Made by a program: the position numbers and the translations under genes. The notes under the pieces were generated by a model. That model did no database searches and was not told the origin of the DNA. It worked only from the letters and a program-made list of their open reading frames with translations. Shown here piece after piece: positions 1 to 9,659 of a stretch of DNA of 64,000 bases. The stretch covers positions 62,001 to 126,000 of the forward strand of contig JADFIG010000001.1 in assembly GCA_022566735.1 (NCBI GenBank). Reading direction: 5' to 3'. Every line of letters begins with the position of its first letter. Positions within the stretch are counted from its first letter, which is position 1. The DNA is from Pseudomonadota bacterium (lineage in GTDB: Bacteria > Pseudomonadota > Gammaproteobacteria > Burkholderiales > Burkholderiaceae_C).

Positions 1-404
1 TGGTCAGCTCGGTGCCGAACCTCGTCGCCAACGTTTACTGCGGCGATGCGAACAATCCGACTGCGAGCTACTACTACCGCTGCACGGACCCGCTGAATGC
101 CAACACGACCCGGAGCGCATCGGGTGCGTACTTTGTGCTCAAGGACCCGCGTGGTCGCTTTCCGCGCGCGCTGTCTGACGGGTCAGCGCTCAATGCCGGC
201 CGAAGCGCGTGGTCCTATGAATCGGACCAGATCCAAGACCACGCCCATACCAGCGTAGGCACCAACCGTGCCCAGGGGACTGGCCTTGGGACGGGGCTTG
301 CGCTTTACGAGTGGGGTACGCAGACATCTGGTGCATTTGCCGCAAATGTCGGTGGAGAGACTCGTCCATACAACTACCCATCGCTTGTCTGCGTCAAGAT
401 TTGA
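1..404 (+). CDS. Phage tail fibre / tail collar-like protein, C-terminal part (5' end probably outside window)
   Basis: Open frame from the window edge; C-terminal sequence DPRGRFPRALSDG...NVGGETRPYNYPSLVCVKI resembles phage tail-collar/tail-fibre ends; followed by phage small genes and a lysis module. Confidence 0.6.
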   Translation, partial: VSSVPNLVANVYCGDANNPTASYYYRCTDPLNANTTRSASGAYFVLKDPRGRFPRALSDGSALNAGRSAWSYESDQIQDHAHTSVGTNRAQGTGLGTGLALYEWGTQTSGAFAANVGGETRPYNYPSLVCVKI

Positions 405-412
405 GGTCAACC

Positions 413-928
413 ATGCAACCCATCCAGGTCTACCAAACCGACGCCCAGGGCATCTACGTTCCCTCCGCTGAGCCGATCATGACGGACGTGCTCGACGGCC
501 ATCACCTCATCCCTGCGGGCTGCAAGACGACAGCGCCGCCAACGCTGACCGAGCGCCAGGCTGCGCGCAGCCTGAGTGCCAGCGTGGACGCCGGCTGGGA
601 GGTCGTGCCGGACTGGCGCGGCTACACCTGCTACACGCCTGATGGCCAACGCCACGACATCACCGAGGTGGGCGTCGAGCCACCGCTGGGCCACTCGCCC
701 ACGAAGCCGCCGCCCACGCCCAAGCAGCTTGCCGAGCACCGTGAGGCCGAGATCAAGGCCGAGCTGGCCCAGATCGATGCCGATGGCGCCCGACCCGCCC
801 GGGAGATCTCCATCGCCTTGGCGGCCGGCAGCGCACCATCCGCGGCGGCGGTCAACAAAGTCACCACGCTGGAAGCGGCCGCCCAGTTGCTGCGCGCCGA
901 GCTGGCCACATTGGTGGGGGTGGCGTGA
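413..928 (+). CDS. Phage tail fibre assembly-like protein
   Basis: ATG at 413 within ORF 311..928; immediately downstream of tail fibre gene; tail-assembly-chaperone-like layout (Q/P-rich N-term, helical C-term). Confidence 0.5.
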   Translation: MQPIQVYQTDAQGIYVPSAEPIMTDVLDGHHLIPAGCKTTAPPTLTERQAARSLSASVDAGWEVVPDWRGYTCYTPDGQRHDITEVGVEPPLGHSPTKPPPTPKQLAEHREAEIKAELAQIDADGARPAREISIALAAGSAPSAAAVNKVTTLEAAAQLLRAELATLVGVA

Positions 929-1332
929 TGCTGGTCGAGCACATCAAAGCCCGCCCCCGGGTCTCTCGACCATGGCTGTTTCGGCTGGATCCGTTCTGGG
1001 CATTGTTCGGCAATGCCGACGATGGCCTGTTCGGCGATGACCGCTGGCGAGCCGGTCGGCCCAAGACTCTGCGCTTGGCGCTGGAGTGGTGGGCACGCAA
1101 CCCGTTCCACAACGTCTGCTTCTACGTGGTGGGTGTGACAGAGCACGACCACGTGTTTCTGAGCACCAAACCCTGGGGCGAGCAGCCCGGTTGGTCGTTT
1201 CATGCCGTGCTCACACCGACGCTGCGCATCCCGCTGCCCATGGTGGCCTACGTCGGCAAGCGGCGCGGATGGTACATCGGCTGGAGGCCCTACGGCTCGT
1301 TCGGCATCAGCCTCAACTTCGCCAAGCGCTGA
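928..1332 (+). CDS. Hypothetical phage protein
   Basis: ORF 925..1332, overlaps preceding stop; lies in phage gene run. Confidence 0.5.
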   Translation: MLVEHIKARPRVSRPWLFRLDPFWALFGNADDGLFGDDRWRAGRPKTLRLALEWWARNPFHNVCFYVVGVTEHDHVFLSTKPWGEQPGWSFHAVLTPTLRIPLPMVAYVGKRRGWYIGWRPYGSFGISLNFAKR

Positions 1333-1352
1333 AACGTTGCATCCCCCACCAG

Positions 1353-1375
1353 GCCCGCCTCCCGGCGGGCTTTTT
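1353..1375 (+). terminator. Intrinsic terminator between phage tail and lysis genes
   Basis: GCCCGCC-tccc-GGCGGGC followed by TTTTT. Confidence 0.7.
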
Positions 1376-1389
1376 CATTGGAAGACCGC

Positions 1390-1725
1390 ATGCCACTCCA
1401 CATACCACCCGAAGCCAAAGACGCGGCGCCTGGCCTGCTGGGCGCCCTGATCGCCATTCCCTGGACACAAGGCCCGCTGCTGATGCGGGCATCGATGTTT
1501 CTGGGCGGCGCTGGCCTGAGCTACTTCGGCTCCGATCCGTTCGCACAGATCATGGGCATGACCAGTGGCCGCGGCTTCGCGGGCTTCGTCCTGGGCCTTT
1601 TCGGGATGAACGTGGCCGCCAAGATCTACGAGGCCATCGCGGCCGTGGCCGCCGGTGACCTGTGGGTCGCGGTGGTCGAGTGGCTGCGCACGAAGCTGGG
1701 CCTGCCGGCCAAGCGGGAGGGCTGA
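1390..1725 (+). CDS. Putative phage holin / membrane protein
   Basis: Small protein with hydrophobic segments directly upstream of a lysis enzyme and spanin genes. Confidence 0.45.
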   Translation: MPLHIPPEAKDAAPGLLGALIAIPWTQGPLLMRASMFLGGAGLSYFGSDPFAQIMGMTSGRGFAGFVLGLFGMNVAAKIYEAIAAVAAGDLWVAVVEWLRTKLGLPAKREG

Positions 1726-1728
1726 GCC

Positions 1729-2019
1729 ATGGCCACACTATCCATGATCTGCCTGGGCTTGGTGGCCCTGCTGTGCGCCGTGGGCGCGCTGTCGCCCCAC
1801 TACCCGGACAACCTGCTGCAGCGCCTGGGCCTGGCCTCAGTGGGGCTTTCCTGCGTGGCGCTGGTCGAGCACGTCTGGCGCCTGCACTGGGTCACTCCGG
1901 CCTGCGCGCTGATGTCGCTGGGCCTGCTGTGCTACGCCGTGGGCACGGCGGCCAAGGTCGTGCACTTCCGGCTGTTGGATCTGCTGTCAGCCGACAGTGA
2001 CGACGAGGTGCACCCATGA
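1729..2019 (+). CDS. Small phage membrane protein (possible second holin)
   Basis: 96 aa with several hydrophobic helices; overlaps the next lysis gene by 4 nt. Confidence 0.45.
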   Translation: MATLSMICLGLVALLCAVGALSPHYPDNLLQRLGLASVGLSCVALVEHVWRLHWVTPACALMSLGLLCYAVGTAAKVVHFRLLDLLSADSDDEVHP

Positions 2020-2528
2020 GCACCGTGCGCGACCCACTGCTCCAGGATGTGCTGGACACCGCAGTCTTCCCGGCGCTGGCCGATCTGCCCCCGAAGTTCT
2101 ACAGCCCGGCAGCCCTGCAGATGCAGCTGGCCATCGGACTGCAGGAGTCCAAGCTGGTCCACCGTTGGCAGGTGCTCAACGGTGGCGGCAAGGGACCGGC
2201 GCGCGGCCTGTGGCAGTTTGAGCAAGGCGGCGGCGTCAAGGGCGTGCTGACGCACGAGGCCAGCAAAGCGCTGGCTGTCCAGGCATGCGCGCGGCGCGGC
2301 GTTGCGCCCACCGCTTTGGCGGTCTGGGGCGAGTTGGAGCACGACGACGTGCTGGCGGCCACATTCGCCCGCCTGCTGCTGTGGACCGACCCGCGCCCGC
2401 TGCCCACGCCCAACGACACCGAGGCTGGCTGGGCCTACTACGAGCGCAACTGGCGCCCGGGCAAGCCACACCCTCAGACCTGGCCGGCGCACTGGGTGCG
2501 TGCGCGCCGCTTTGTGTTTGGGAGCTGA
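2016..2528 (+). CDS. Phage lysozyme / lytic transglycosylase-like endolysin
   Basis: Motifs AIGLQESKLVHR and ARGLWQFEQGG resemble lytic transglycosylase folds; located between holin-like and Rz genes. Confidence 0.55.
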   Translation: MSTVRDPLLQDVLDTAVFPALADLPPKFYSPAALQMQLAIGLQESKLVHRWQVLNGGGKGPARGLWQFEQGGGVKGVLTHEASKALAVQACARRGVAPTALAVWGELEHDDVLAATFARLLLWTDPRPLPTPNDTEAGWAYYERNWRPGKPHPQTWPAHWVRARRFVFGS

Positions 2529-2530
2529 CC

Positions 2531-3082
2531 ATGGCTGTGCTGATCTGGATCACCCGCGCTACCGGCCTGGTGCCCGGCTGGTGCTGGGCCATCGTGGTGG
2601 CTGTGCTGGCCGCCCTGTGCGTGCGCCTTGATCTCGGCATGGCCCAGGCGCGCACGGAGGCCGCAACCGCCCGCACGCAACTGCTCGCCGTACAGCTGGC
2701 CAGCCGCGATGCCATCGCCGTTGAAACCGAGCGCGCGCAGGCCCGCGTGCGCACCCTGACCCAGACCGTGCTGGAGACTCAAGATGCACTTTCCCAAAGC
2801 CGCGCCGCTGCTGCTGGCCGTGTTGCTGACCTCGATGGCCGGCTGCGCCAGCTCGCCCGCCCTCTGTCCTGCCGCCCCGCAGCCGGTGCAACTGCCGCCC
2901 CTGCCTTCTCAGGTGATGGACAGCCCGGTGCCGGACTACCCGGCGTGGCTGGAGCGGATCTTGTCGTCATCGATGGGCAGGGCCTTGCCGACCTCGCCAG
3001 CCTCGCCGAGTCCGCAGCCGACACCGGCCGCACGCTGATCCATGCCCGGCACCTCCTGCGGGAGTGCTGGCGCTCGCCCTGA
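2531..3082 (+). CDS. Rz-like inner-membrane spanin
   Basis: ATG at 2531; N-terminal TM helix then Q/A/R-rich coiled coil (ARTEAATARTQLLAVQLASRDAIAVETERAQARVRTL); contains nested Rz1. Confidence 0.65.
   Translation: MAVLIWITRATGLVPGWCWAIVVAVLAALCVRLDLGMAQARTEAATARTQLLAVQLASRDAIAVETERAQARVRTLTQTVLETQDALSQSRAAAAGRVADLDGRLRQLARPLSCRPAAGATAAPAFSGDGQPGAGLPGVAGADLVVIDGQGLADLASLAESAADTGRTLIHARHLLRECWRSP
2784..3038 (+). CDS. Rz1-like outer-membrane lipoprotein spanin, nested in Rz in another frame
   Basis: MHFPKAAPLLLAVLLTSMAGC lipobox then Pro-rich mature region; start lies inside Rz in a different frame. Confidence 0.7.
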   Translation: MHFPKAAPLLLAVLLTSMAGCASSPALCPAAPQPVQLPPLPSQVMDSPVPDYPAWLERILSSSMGRALPTSPASPSPQPTPAAR

Positions 3083-3104
3083 TCCCCTCGCTTGCCAGAG
3101 CGTT

Positions 3105-3138
3105 GCCCCGTCTCACTTCGGTGGGGCGGGGCCTTTTT
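3105..3138 (+). terminator. Intrinsic terminator after phage lysis genes
   Basis: GCCCCG...CGGGGC hairpin followed by CTTTTT. Confidence 0.6.
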
Positions 3139-3253
3139 GCGTTTGTGGAATCGTTCTAACGGACAGCTCAGATGGCCGATGGAATGCGGGGGCACATGGC
3201 GCGATCAGGTTAGACGAATCCGCCCAGAAGCCCGATCAATGCTGGCGTCTTTT

Positions 3254-3303
3254 CCTGCTTTGGGAGCAGAGGGTCGTGAGTTCGAATCCCACCGCCCCGA
3301 CCA
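3254..3303 (+). other. 3' fragment of tRNA-Pro(TGG), candidate prophage attachment site
   Basis: CCTGCTTTGGGAGCAGAGGGTCGTGAGTTCGAATCCCACCGCCCCGACCA contains anticodon arm, T-arm, 3' acceptor strand and CCA; no matching 5' half (acceptor/D-arm) upstream. Confidence 0.8.
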
Positions 3304-3314
3304 AATGACATCGA

Positions 3315-3342
3315 CGGGTTGATGCCGACAGGCGTCAACCCG
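3315..3342 (+). terminator. Hairpin downstream of tRNA-Pro fragment
   Basis: CGGGTTGATGCC-GACA-GGCGTCAACCCG, 12-bp stem with one G-T pair, followed by TTCTCGCTT. Confidence 0.55.
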
Positions 3343-3432
3343 TTCTCGCTTGCGCAGCGGTGGCCCATGTGGCCATCAAGGCGCGGCGAGTGTGGCCGAT
3401 AACATCCCATCGCCTCACAAGGTCAGGAACAC

Positions 3433-4620
3433 ATGAACGCCCCGTCGGCGGTGCGGCCCCACTGGGTCGTCCGCATGAATCACCGCAACCGCGCTGGCTC
3501 GTGGGCGATGGCCTTTGTGGTCCTGGCCACGCATGCGTGGGAGCACGGGCATGGCTGGCTGACCTGGGGCTTGCTGGGGCTGCAGCTGCTGGTCTACCCC
3601 CATGTCGTGTACTGGCGGGCCCGGCGTGCCAGCCGCCAGATGGAAGCCGAAATCCAGAACCTGCTGCTGGACAACTTCTGCTTCGGCCTGTGGATGGCCG
3701 CCCTGGGTTTCCCGCTGTGGATCGCGTTCATGCTGTTCATCTGCGGGGGCATGAACATGGCGGCTTTCCGTGCCGGCAAGGGCCTGTTGCAGGGCGTGGG
3801 CGCGGCCTTGCTGGGCTGCGCGCTGGTGTGGGCGGTGCGCGGCGGCGTGCTCTTCCTGCCGGACACCTCCCTGCCCGTGAGCCTGATGAGCATGGCCGCC
3901 CTGGCGATCTACCTGGTGATGTTTGCCAAGGGCGCCCACACCCGCACCGTGGTGCTGCACGAAACCCGCCTGAAGCTGCGCCAGAGCGAGGCCGCCTTGC
4001 AGCAGCAGTTGCAGGACATCCAGGCCCTGCAGGCCCAGTTGACCGACCAGGCCAACCGCGATGCGCTCACCGGCCTGTACAACCGCCATTACCTGGGCGA
4101 TTCGATGCAGCGGGAGTTCGACCGCTGCGCGCGCGACGGCGAGCCCTTGAGCATCCTGCTCATCGACCTGGACCACTTCAAGCAGATCAACGACGCCCAT
4201 GGCCACGCCGTGGGCGACGAGGTGCTGCGCCAGGTGGCGGAGCTGCTCCAGCAGGACACGCGCTCCAGCGACATCTGCTGCCGCTACGGTGGCGAGGAGT
4301 TCCTGCTGGTGCTGCCGGCCATGTCCCTGGAGGCGGCCCTGGCGCGCGCCGAGCATTGCCGTGTGCGCGTGGCGGAGCGGTCGCGGCTGGCCGAGGGCTG
4401 CCAGGTGGCGGTCACCCTGTCCGTCGGCGTGGCCTCGACGGTGGGCGCCGGCCTGTCACCCGAGGCGCTCATCGCGCTGGCCGACCAGGCGCTCTACCGC
4501 GCCAAGGCCGAGGGCCGCAACCGCGTGTGCCTGCCCCAGGGGGAGGCCCCCGGCGCGGCGGCGGATCAGGGCGTGGGGCGCCCCGGTCCCTGGGCGTCGT
4601 GGGCGCGGGCCGACAGGTAA
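3433..4620 (+). CDS. Diguanylate cyclase, membrane N-terminus (MASE2-like) plus GGDEF domain
   Basis: DALTGLYNRHYL, LLIDLDHFKQINDAHGHAVGDEVL, RYGGEEFLLVLP (GGEEF active site); hydrophobic N-terminal half. Confidence 0.9.
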   Translation: MNAPSAVRPHWVVRMNHRNRAGSWAMAFVVLATHAWEHGHGWLTWGLLGLQLLVYPHVVYWRARRASRQMEAEIQNLLLDNFCFGLWMAALGFPLWIAFMLFICGGMNMAAFRAGKGLLQGVGAALLGCALVWAVRGGVLFLPDTSLPVSLMSMAALAIYLVMFAKGAHTRTVVLHETRLKLRQSEAALQQQLQDIQALQAQLTDQANRDALTGLYNRHYLGDSMQREFDRCARDGEPLSILLIDLDHFKQINDAHGHAVGDEVLRQVAELLQQDTRSSDICCRYGGEEFLLVLPAMSLEAALARAEHCRVRVAERSRLAEGCQVAVTLSVGVASTVGAGLSPEALIALADQALYRAKAEGRNRVCLPQGEAPGAAADQGVGRPGPWASWARADR

Positions 4621-5063
4621 GCGTAGAGGTCGGCGATGTGCACCGTCACGCCAGGCTCGCCCTGCCAGGCCGGCATGGTGAGGGCGTGCTGGCGGCGCTG
4701 CAGCAGGTCGTCCATCAGGGCGGCCATGGCCGGGTCCTGGCGGCCGTCCCGGGCCACGGGCAGGCCCCAGTCGTAGCGGCGCAGCACCACGCTCATGAAT
4801 TGCTGGGCGCCCATGTCGCGCACCAGGGGCAGCAGGTTGGGCGCGCTGGCCGTGCCGGTGGCGGCCGCGCCGTGGCAGCTGGCGCACTTGTCCTGGAACA
4901 GGCGCCAGCCGGTGTACACGGAGCCCGGCGGGTTGGCCGCGCGGGCCACTTCCCGGGCGGCCTGGCGGTTCTGCCATTCCACGCTGCAGGCCCCGAGGCC
5001 CAGCGCGGAGCCCAGCGCCAGGCCCAGCGCGATCCATCCCTTCACGTTCTGGCGGTTTGCCAT
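4566..5063 (-). CDS. c-type cytochrome, probable lipoprotein
   Basis: MANRQNVKGWIALGLALGSALGLGAC lipobox-like signal; heme motif CASCH. Confidence 0.8.
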   Translation of the reverse strand: MANRQNVKGWIALGLALGSALGLGACSVEWQNRQAAREVARAANPPGSVYTGWRLFQDKCASCHGAAATGTASAPNLLPLVRDMGAQQFMSVVLRRYDWGLPVARDGRQDPAMAALMDDLLQRRQHALTMPAWQGEPGVTVHIADLYAYLSARAHDAQGPGRPTP

Positions 5064-5159
5064 GGGCATCACCTTGGAGTTGCTCTGGGCACATTCTGCC
5101 TCCGCTGCCTCCGGTGTGCGCGGGCCGGGCAAACCGTGTTTGCCCTGCGTTGACCGGAC

Positions 5160-5801
5160 TCAACGGTTCGGCTGGGGCGTCAGGCGCAGGTAGGGCGTGA
5201 TGGCGGTGTGGCCCTTGGGGAACTTCTGCTTGATCAGTTCGGGGTCCTGCAGCGAGGGCACGATCACGACGTCATCGCCATCCTGCCAGTTGCCGGGCGT
5301 GGCCACGCTGTGGTGCTCGGTCAGCTGCAGCGAGTCCACCACGCGCAGGATCTCGTCGAAGTTGCGCCCCGTGCTGGCCGGGTAGGTGATGGTCAGGCGG
5401 ACCTTCTTGGCCGGGTCGATCACGAACAGCGAGCGCACCGTCAGCGTGCTGCTGGCGTGGGGGTGGATGAGGTCGTAGAGCTCGGAGACTTTGCGGTCGG
5501 CGTCGGCGATGATGGGGAAGTTCACCACCGTGCCTTGCGTCGTGTTGATGTCGGGGATCCACTTGTCGTGCGAGGCGACGGTGTCTACCGACAGCGCGAT
5601 GACCTTGACGTTGCGCTTGGCGAACTCGCCCTTGAGCTTGGCCGTCAGGCCGAGTTCGGTGGTGCACACCGGGGTGAAGTCGGCAGGGTGGGAGAACAGG
5701 ATGCCCCAGCTGTCGCCCAGCCACTCGTGGAAGCGGATGGTGCCCTCGGAGGAGGCTTGTTCGAAGTCGGGGGCAGTGTCGCCCAGGTGCAGGCTGGCCA
5801 T
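5160..5801 (-). CDS. 1-Cys (Prx6-type) peroxiredoxin
   Basis: MASLHLGDTAPDFEQ...LFSHPADFTPVCTTELG and LTITYPASTGRNFDEILRVVDSLQLT. Confidence 0.92.
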   Translation of the reverse strand: MASLHLGDTAPDFEQASSEGTIRFHEWLGDSWGILFSHPADFTPVCTTELGLTAKLKGEFAKRNVKVIALSVDTVASHDKWIPDINTTQGTVVNFPIIADADRKVSELYDLIHPHASSTLTVRSLFVIDPAKKVRLTITYPASTGRNFDEILRVVDSLQLTEHHSVATPGNWQDGDDVVIVPSLQDPELIKQKFPKGHTAITPYLRLTPQPNR

Positions 5802-5878
5802 GGGGTGTCCTTTCGGTGAGGGGGTTGCCAGGGAGAAATGCGAAGGGGGCGGGATGCGCGCAGGCCCGGGGGGCCGGG

Positions 5879-6589
5879 TCAGCGTGGGTCGTCGTCGCAG
5901 GCCAGCGGGCACAGGCCGGTGTGCAGGCGCTGTTGCTGGCGGACGAGGTGGTCCACCTTCTGGCGGGCCAGCGGCCAGGGCCCGAAACCGGACTCGGTGT
6001 TGATGTGGCCCACGCGGCCGAGGTTGACGAAGCCGCCGCCCCAGGCGTGGGCCCAGCTGCGGGCGCGCTCCAGCGGCATCCAGGGGTCGTCCTCGCTGCC
6101 GATCACGGACAGGGGCAGGCCCAGGTCGTGGCGGGGCAGGGTGTCGTCCAGGCCGAATTTCACGGGGTCGGCCGGGGCCACCATGAGGGCGGCGACGATG
6201 CGGCCGTGCCCGGCATCGCCTTGTGCATCGAGGCGCTGGGCCAGGTGCTGCGCCAGCGCCAGGCTGCCGAAGCTGTGCGCCACGGCGACCCAGCGGGTGT
6301 GGCGGCTGCTGCGCGCCAGGGTCTCGCCGATGCGGGCCGACCAGCGCGCCAGGTCCGGGGTGTGCCAGTCGCTCTGGGTGACGCGGGCGGCGTCGACGTA
6401 CTGGCGCTGCAGCCAGGTCTGCCAGTGCGCTTCGCCGCTGTCACGCAGGCCGGGGATGAGCAGCACGCGCACCGAGGGGCGTTGGCGGGGCGCTGACCGC
6501 GGCGATGGCGAGCAGACGCTCGCGTTCACCGTGGCAGGGTGAGGCGAGCGGGCGCTGCGGCGATCGGGGGTGTGGACAGGGCGGTTCAT
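5879..6589 (-). CDS. RBBP9/YdeN family serine hydrolase
   Basis: LLIPGLRDSGEAHWQTWLQ, AVAHSFGSLALAQHL, GSEDDPWMPLERARSWA, GHINTESGFGPWP. Confidence 0.88.
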   Translation of the reverse strand: MNRPVHTPDRRSARSPHPATVNASVCSPSPRSAPRQRPSVRVLLIPGLRDSGEAHWQTWLQRQYVDAARVTQSDWHTPDLARWSARIGETLARSSRHTRWVAVAHSFGSLALAQHLAQRLDAQGDAGHGRIVAALMVAPADPVKFGLDDTLPRHDLGLPLSVIGSEDDPWMPLERARSWAHAWGGGFVNLGRVGHINTESGFGPWPLARQKVDHLVRQQQRLHTGLCPLACDDDPR

Positions 6590-6751
6590 GGACACCGACT
6601 GTGGGACTGCGCCGGCCCCGCGGACAAGCGAGGAATGCGCATGTGATGTCGGCACATGCGCACTTGGCAGATGCCCATGCGAATCGCGTCTTTGATGCCG
6701 TGCCGCCGCTTGGGTAAGGTGTGTGACCTTGATCCAGCCTGCCCACACCAC

Positions 6752-7471
6752 ATGACTTCGCCTGCCACCGTCTGGGTCCGAGACCGCCATGCCGCCGCCA
6801 GCCCCTGGGGGGGCGCGGAGCGCGCGGGGACCTTGCCCATCGCTGCCCGCTCCGAGCGCAGTGCGACCTTGCTGGCTTCGCGTGCGTCGCCCAGCGAGGC
6901 CCTGGTCTGCCACACCGTGGGCGGCAATTTGCGGCGCCTGCGCCAGCAGCACCGGCTGTCGCTGGAGCAGCTGTCCGCGCTCAGCGGGGTGTCGCGGGCC
7001 ATGCTCAGCCAGGTCGAGCAGGGCCGCAGCGTGCCCAGCATCAAGACGCTGTGGCAGGTGGCCCAGGCCCTGGGCGTGTCGGTGTCGTGGTTCCTGGAGC
7101 CCACGCACGACGACACCGTGCTGCTGCTGCAGCCCTCGCCCGACAGCCCTGCGCAGTTGCCCGCCGAAGGCGCCGAGCTGCGCCCCTTGCAGCGGGCCCG
7201 CGATGGCCACCGCGAGGCCTTCTACGAACTGCGTCTGGCGCCCGGCGGCCACCTGAGCCTGCCGGCCACCGTGGCCGCGCGCCGCGTCAATGTGGCGGTG
7301 TCCACGGGGGTGCTCGACGTGATCCTGCACGGCCAGCGCCACCTGGTGCGGCCGCGCGAGTCCTTGCAGTACGAGGTCAACGACGCGCTGGCCTGGCACA
7401 ACAGCTGCCACGTCCAGGTGCAGGCCTTCGTGCTGATCCGCACCCCCGGCGCGTCCGATGGGCAAGGGTGA
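6752..7471 (+). CDS. XRE family transcriptional regulator with cupin sensor domain
   Basis: NLRRLRQQHRLSLEQLSALSGVSRAMLSQVEQGRSVPSIKTLWQVAQALGV helix-turn-helix followed by cupin-like C-terminus. Confidence 0.88.
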   Translation: MTSPATVWVRDRHAAASPWGGAERAGTLPIAARSERSATLLASRASPSEALVCHTVGGNLRRLRQQHRLSLEQLSALSGVSRAMLSQVEQGRSVPSIKTLWQVAQALGVSVSWFLEPTHDDTVLLLQPSPDSPAQLPAEGAELRPLQRARDGHREAFYELRLAPGGHLSLPATVAARRVNVAVSTGVLDVILHGQRHLVRPRESLQYEVNDALAWHNSCHVQVQAFVLIRTPGASDGQG

Positions 7472-7479
7472 GCGCCGGC

Positions 7480-8745
<1,266 letters not shown>

Positions 8746-8807
8746 TCCGGGCTGTGCCCGGGTTCTGGCGGGGGGCCTCTCAAGGGCGCCTTCCCTGGGC
8801 CCTTTCC

Positions 8808-9659
8808 TCACCAGGAGGGCGTCGCCGAGGTGGCAGCCGATGCCGATGCCGATGCCGACGTGCCGGGGGCTTGCGCGGTTTCTGCCACACCGGGTGCATC
8901 GGCGCCTGCATGGCGCCAGCCACCGCTGGCCGCCCACGCCGATGCCAGACCCACCGCCAGCGCGAGGCCCAGGGCCCACGGGCCGGCCTGGCGTGGCGCC
9001 GGATGGGGCCGGGCGGTGGACTTCCAACCCGTCACCATGGGCGGCACGAGCCGGTCCCGCTTGACCAGGGCGTGGAACACGATGGCCGCCAGGTGCAAGC
9101 CGATGAGCGCGTACAGCCCGTTGACCAGGCGGTGGTGCCAGCCGGTGAGGGCGTGCGCGCGGTCCTCGTCGAGCAGGTCGCTCCAGGGGCCGGCAAAGGC
9201 GATGTCGTCGTTGCTGAACAGGCCGGTGCCGGCTTGCAGCGCCAGCAGCGACAGCAGGGCCACGACCGACAGCGCCCCCAGCGGGTTGTGGCCGACGCCC
9301 TGCCAGGCCCCCGCGAGGTAAGCCCGCAGGCGCCGGGGCGTGGGCAGGAAGTGCGCGAAGCGCGAGGTCTGCGAGCCCACCAGACCCCACACCAGCCGGA
9401 AGGCCAGCAGGCCCACGATGAGCAGGCCGGCCCGGCCGTGCCAGGCCATCCAGGCGCCTCCCGCCAGCCCGGTGGCGATGGCCGCGCTGACGGCCGCCAG
9501 CAGCAGCCAGTGGAACAGGCGCAAGGGCGCGTCCCAGACGCGGACGCGGTGGACGGTGCGCGAAGCGGCGGCAGAGGCCAGGGCCGTCTTCGGGGCGGGC
9601 TGCCCCGCCTCGGTGGCGAGGCCTGTCGTGGCGGTGGACATGGCGGCCTCCGGTGTCAC
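8808..9659 (-). CDS. Cytochrome b561 family protein
   Basis: VWDAPLRLFHWLLLAAVSAAIATG and multi-TM pattern with WHHRLVNGLYALIGLHLAAIVFH. Confidence 0.87.
   Translation of the reverse strand: MTPEAAMSTATTGLATEAGQPAPKTALASAAASRTVHRVRVWDAPLRLFHWLLLAAVSAAIATGLAGGAWMAWHGRAGLLIVGLLAFRLVWGLVGSQTSRFAHFLPTPRRLRAYLAGAWQGVGHNPLGALSVVALLSLLALQAGTGLFSNDDIAFAGPWSDLLDEDRAHALTGWHHRLVNGLYALIGLHLAAIVFHALVKRDRLVPPMVTGWKSTARPHPAPRQAGPWALGLALAVGLASAWAASGGWRHAGADAPGVAETAQAPGTSASASASAATSATPSW

Noticed and set aside
3042-3308. 88-aa ORF ending EQRVVSSNPTAPTK
   Set aside because: C-terminus is simply translation of the tRNA-Pro T-arm (GTTCGAATCCC), not a protein gene.
6662-6682. Possible sigma-54 promoter TGGCAGATGCCCATGCGA before the XRE regulator
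   Set aside because: GG-to-GC spacing is 13 rather than 12, which normally abolishes sigma-54 recognition.
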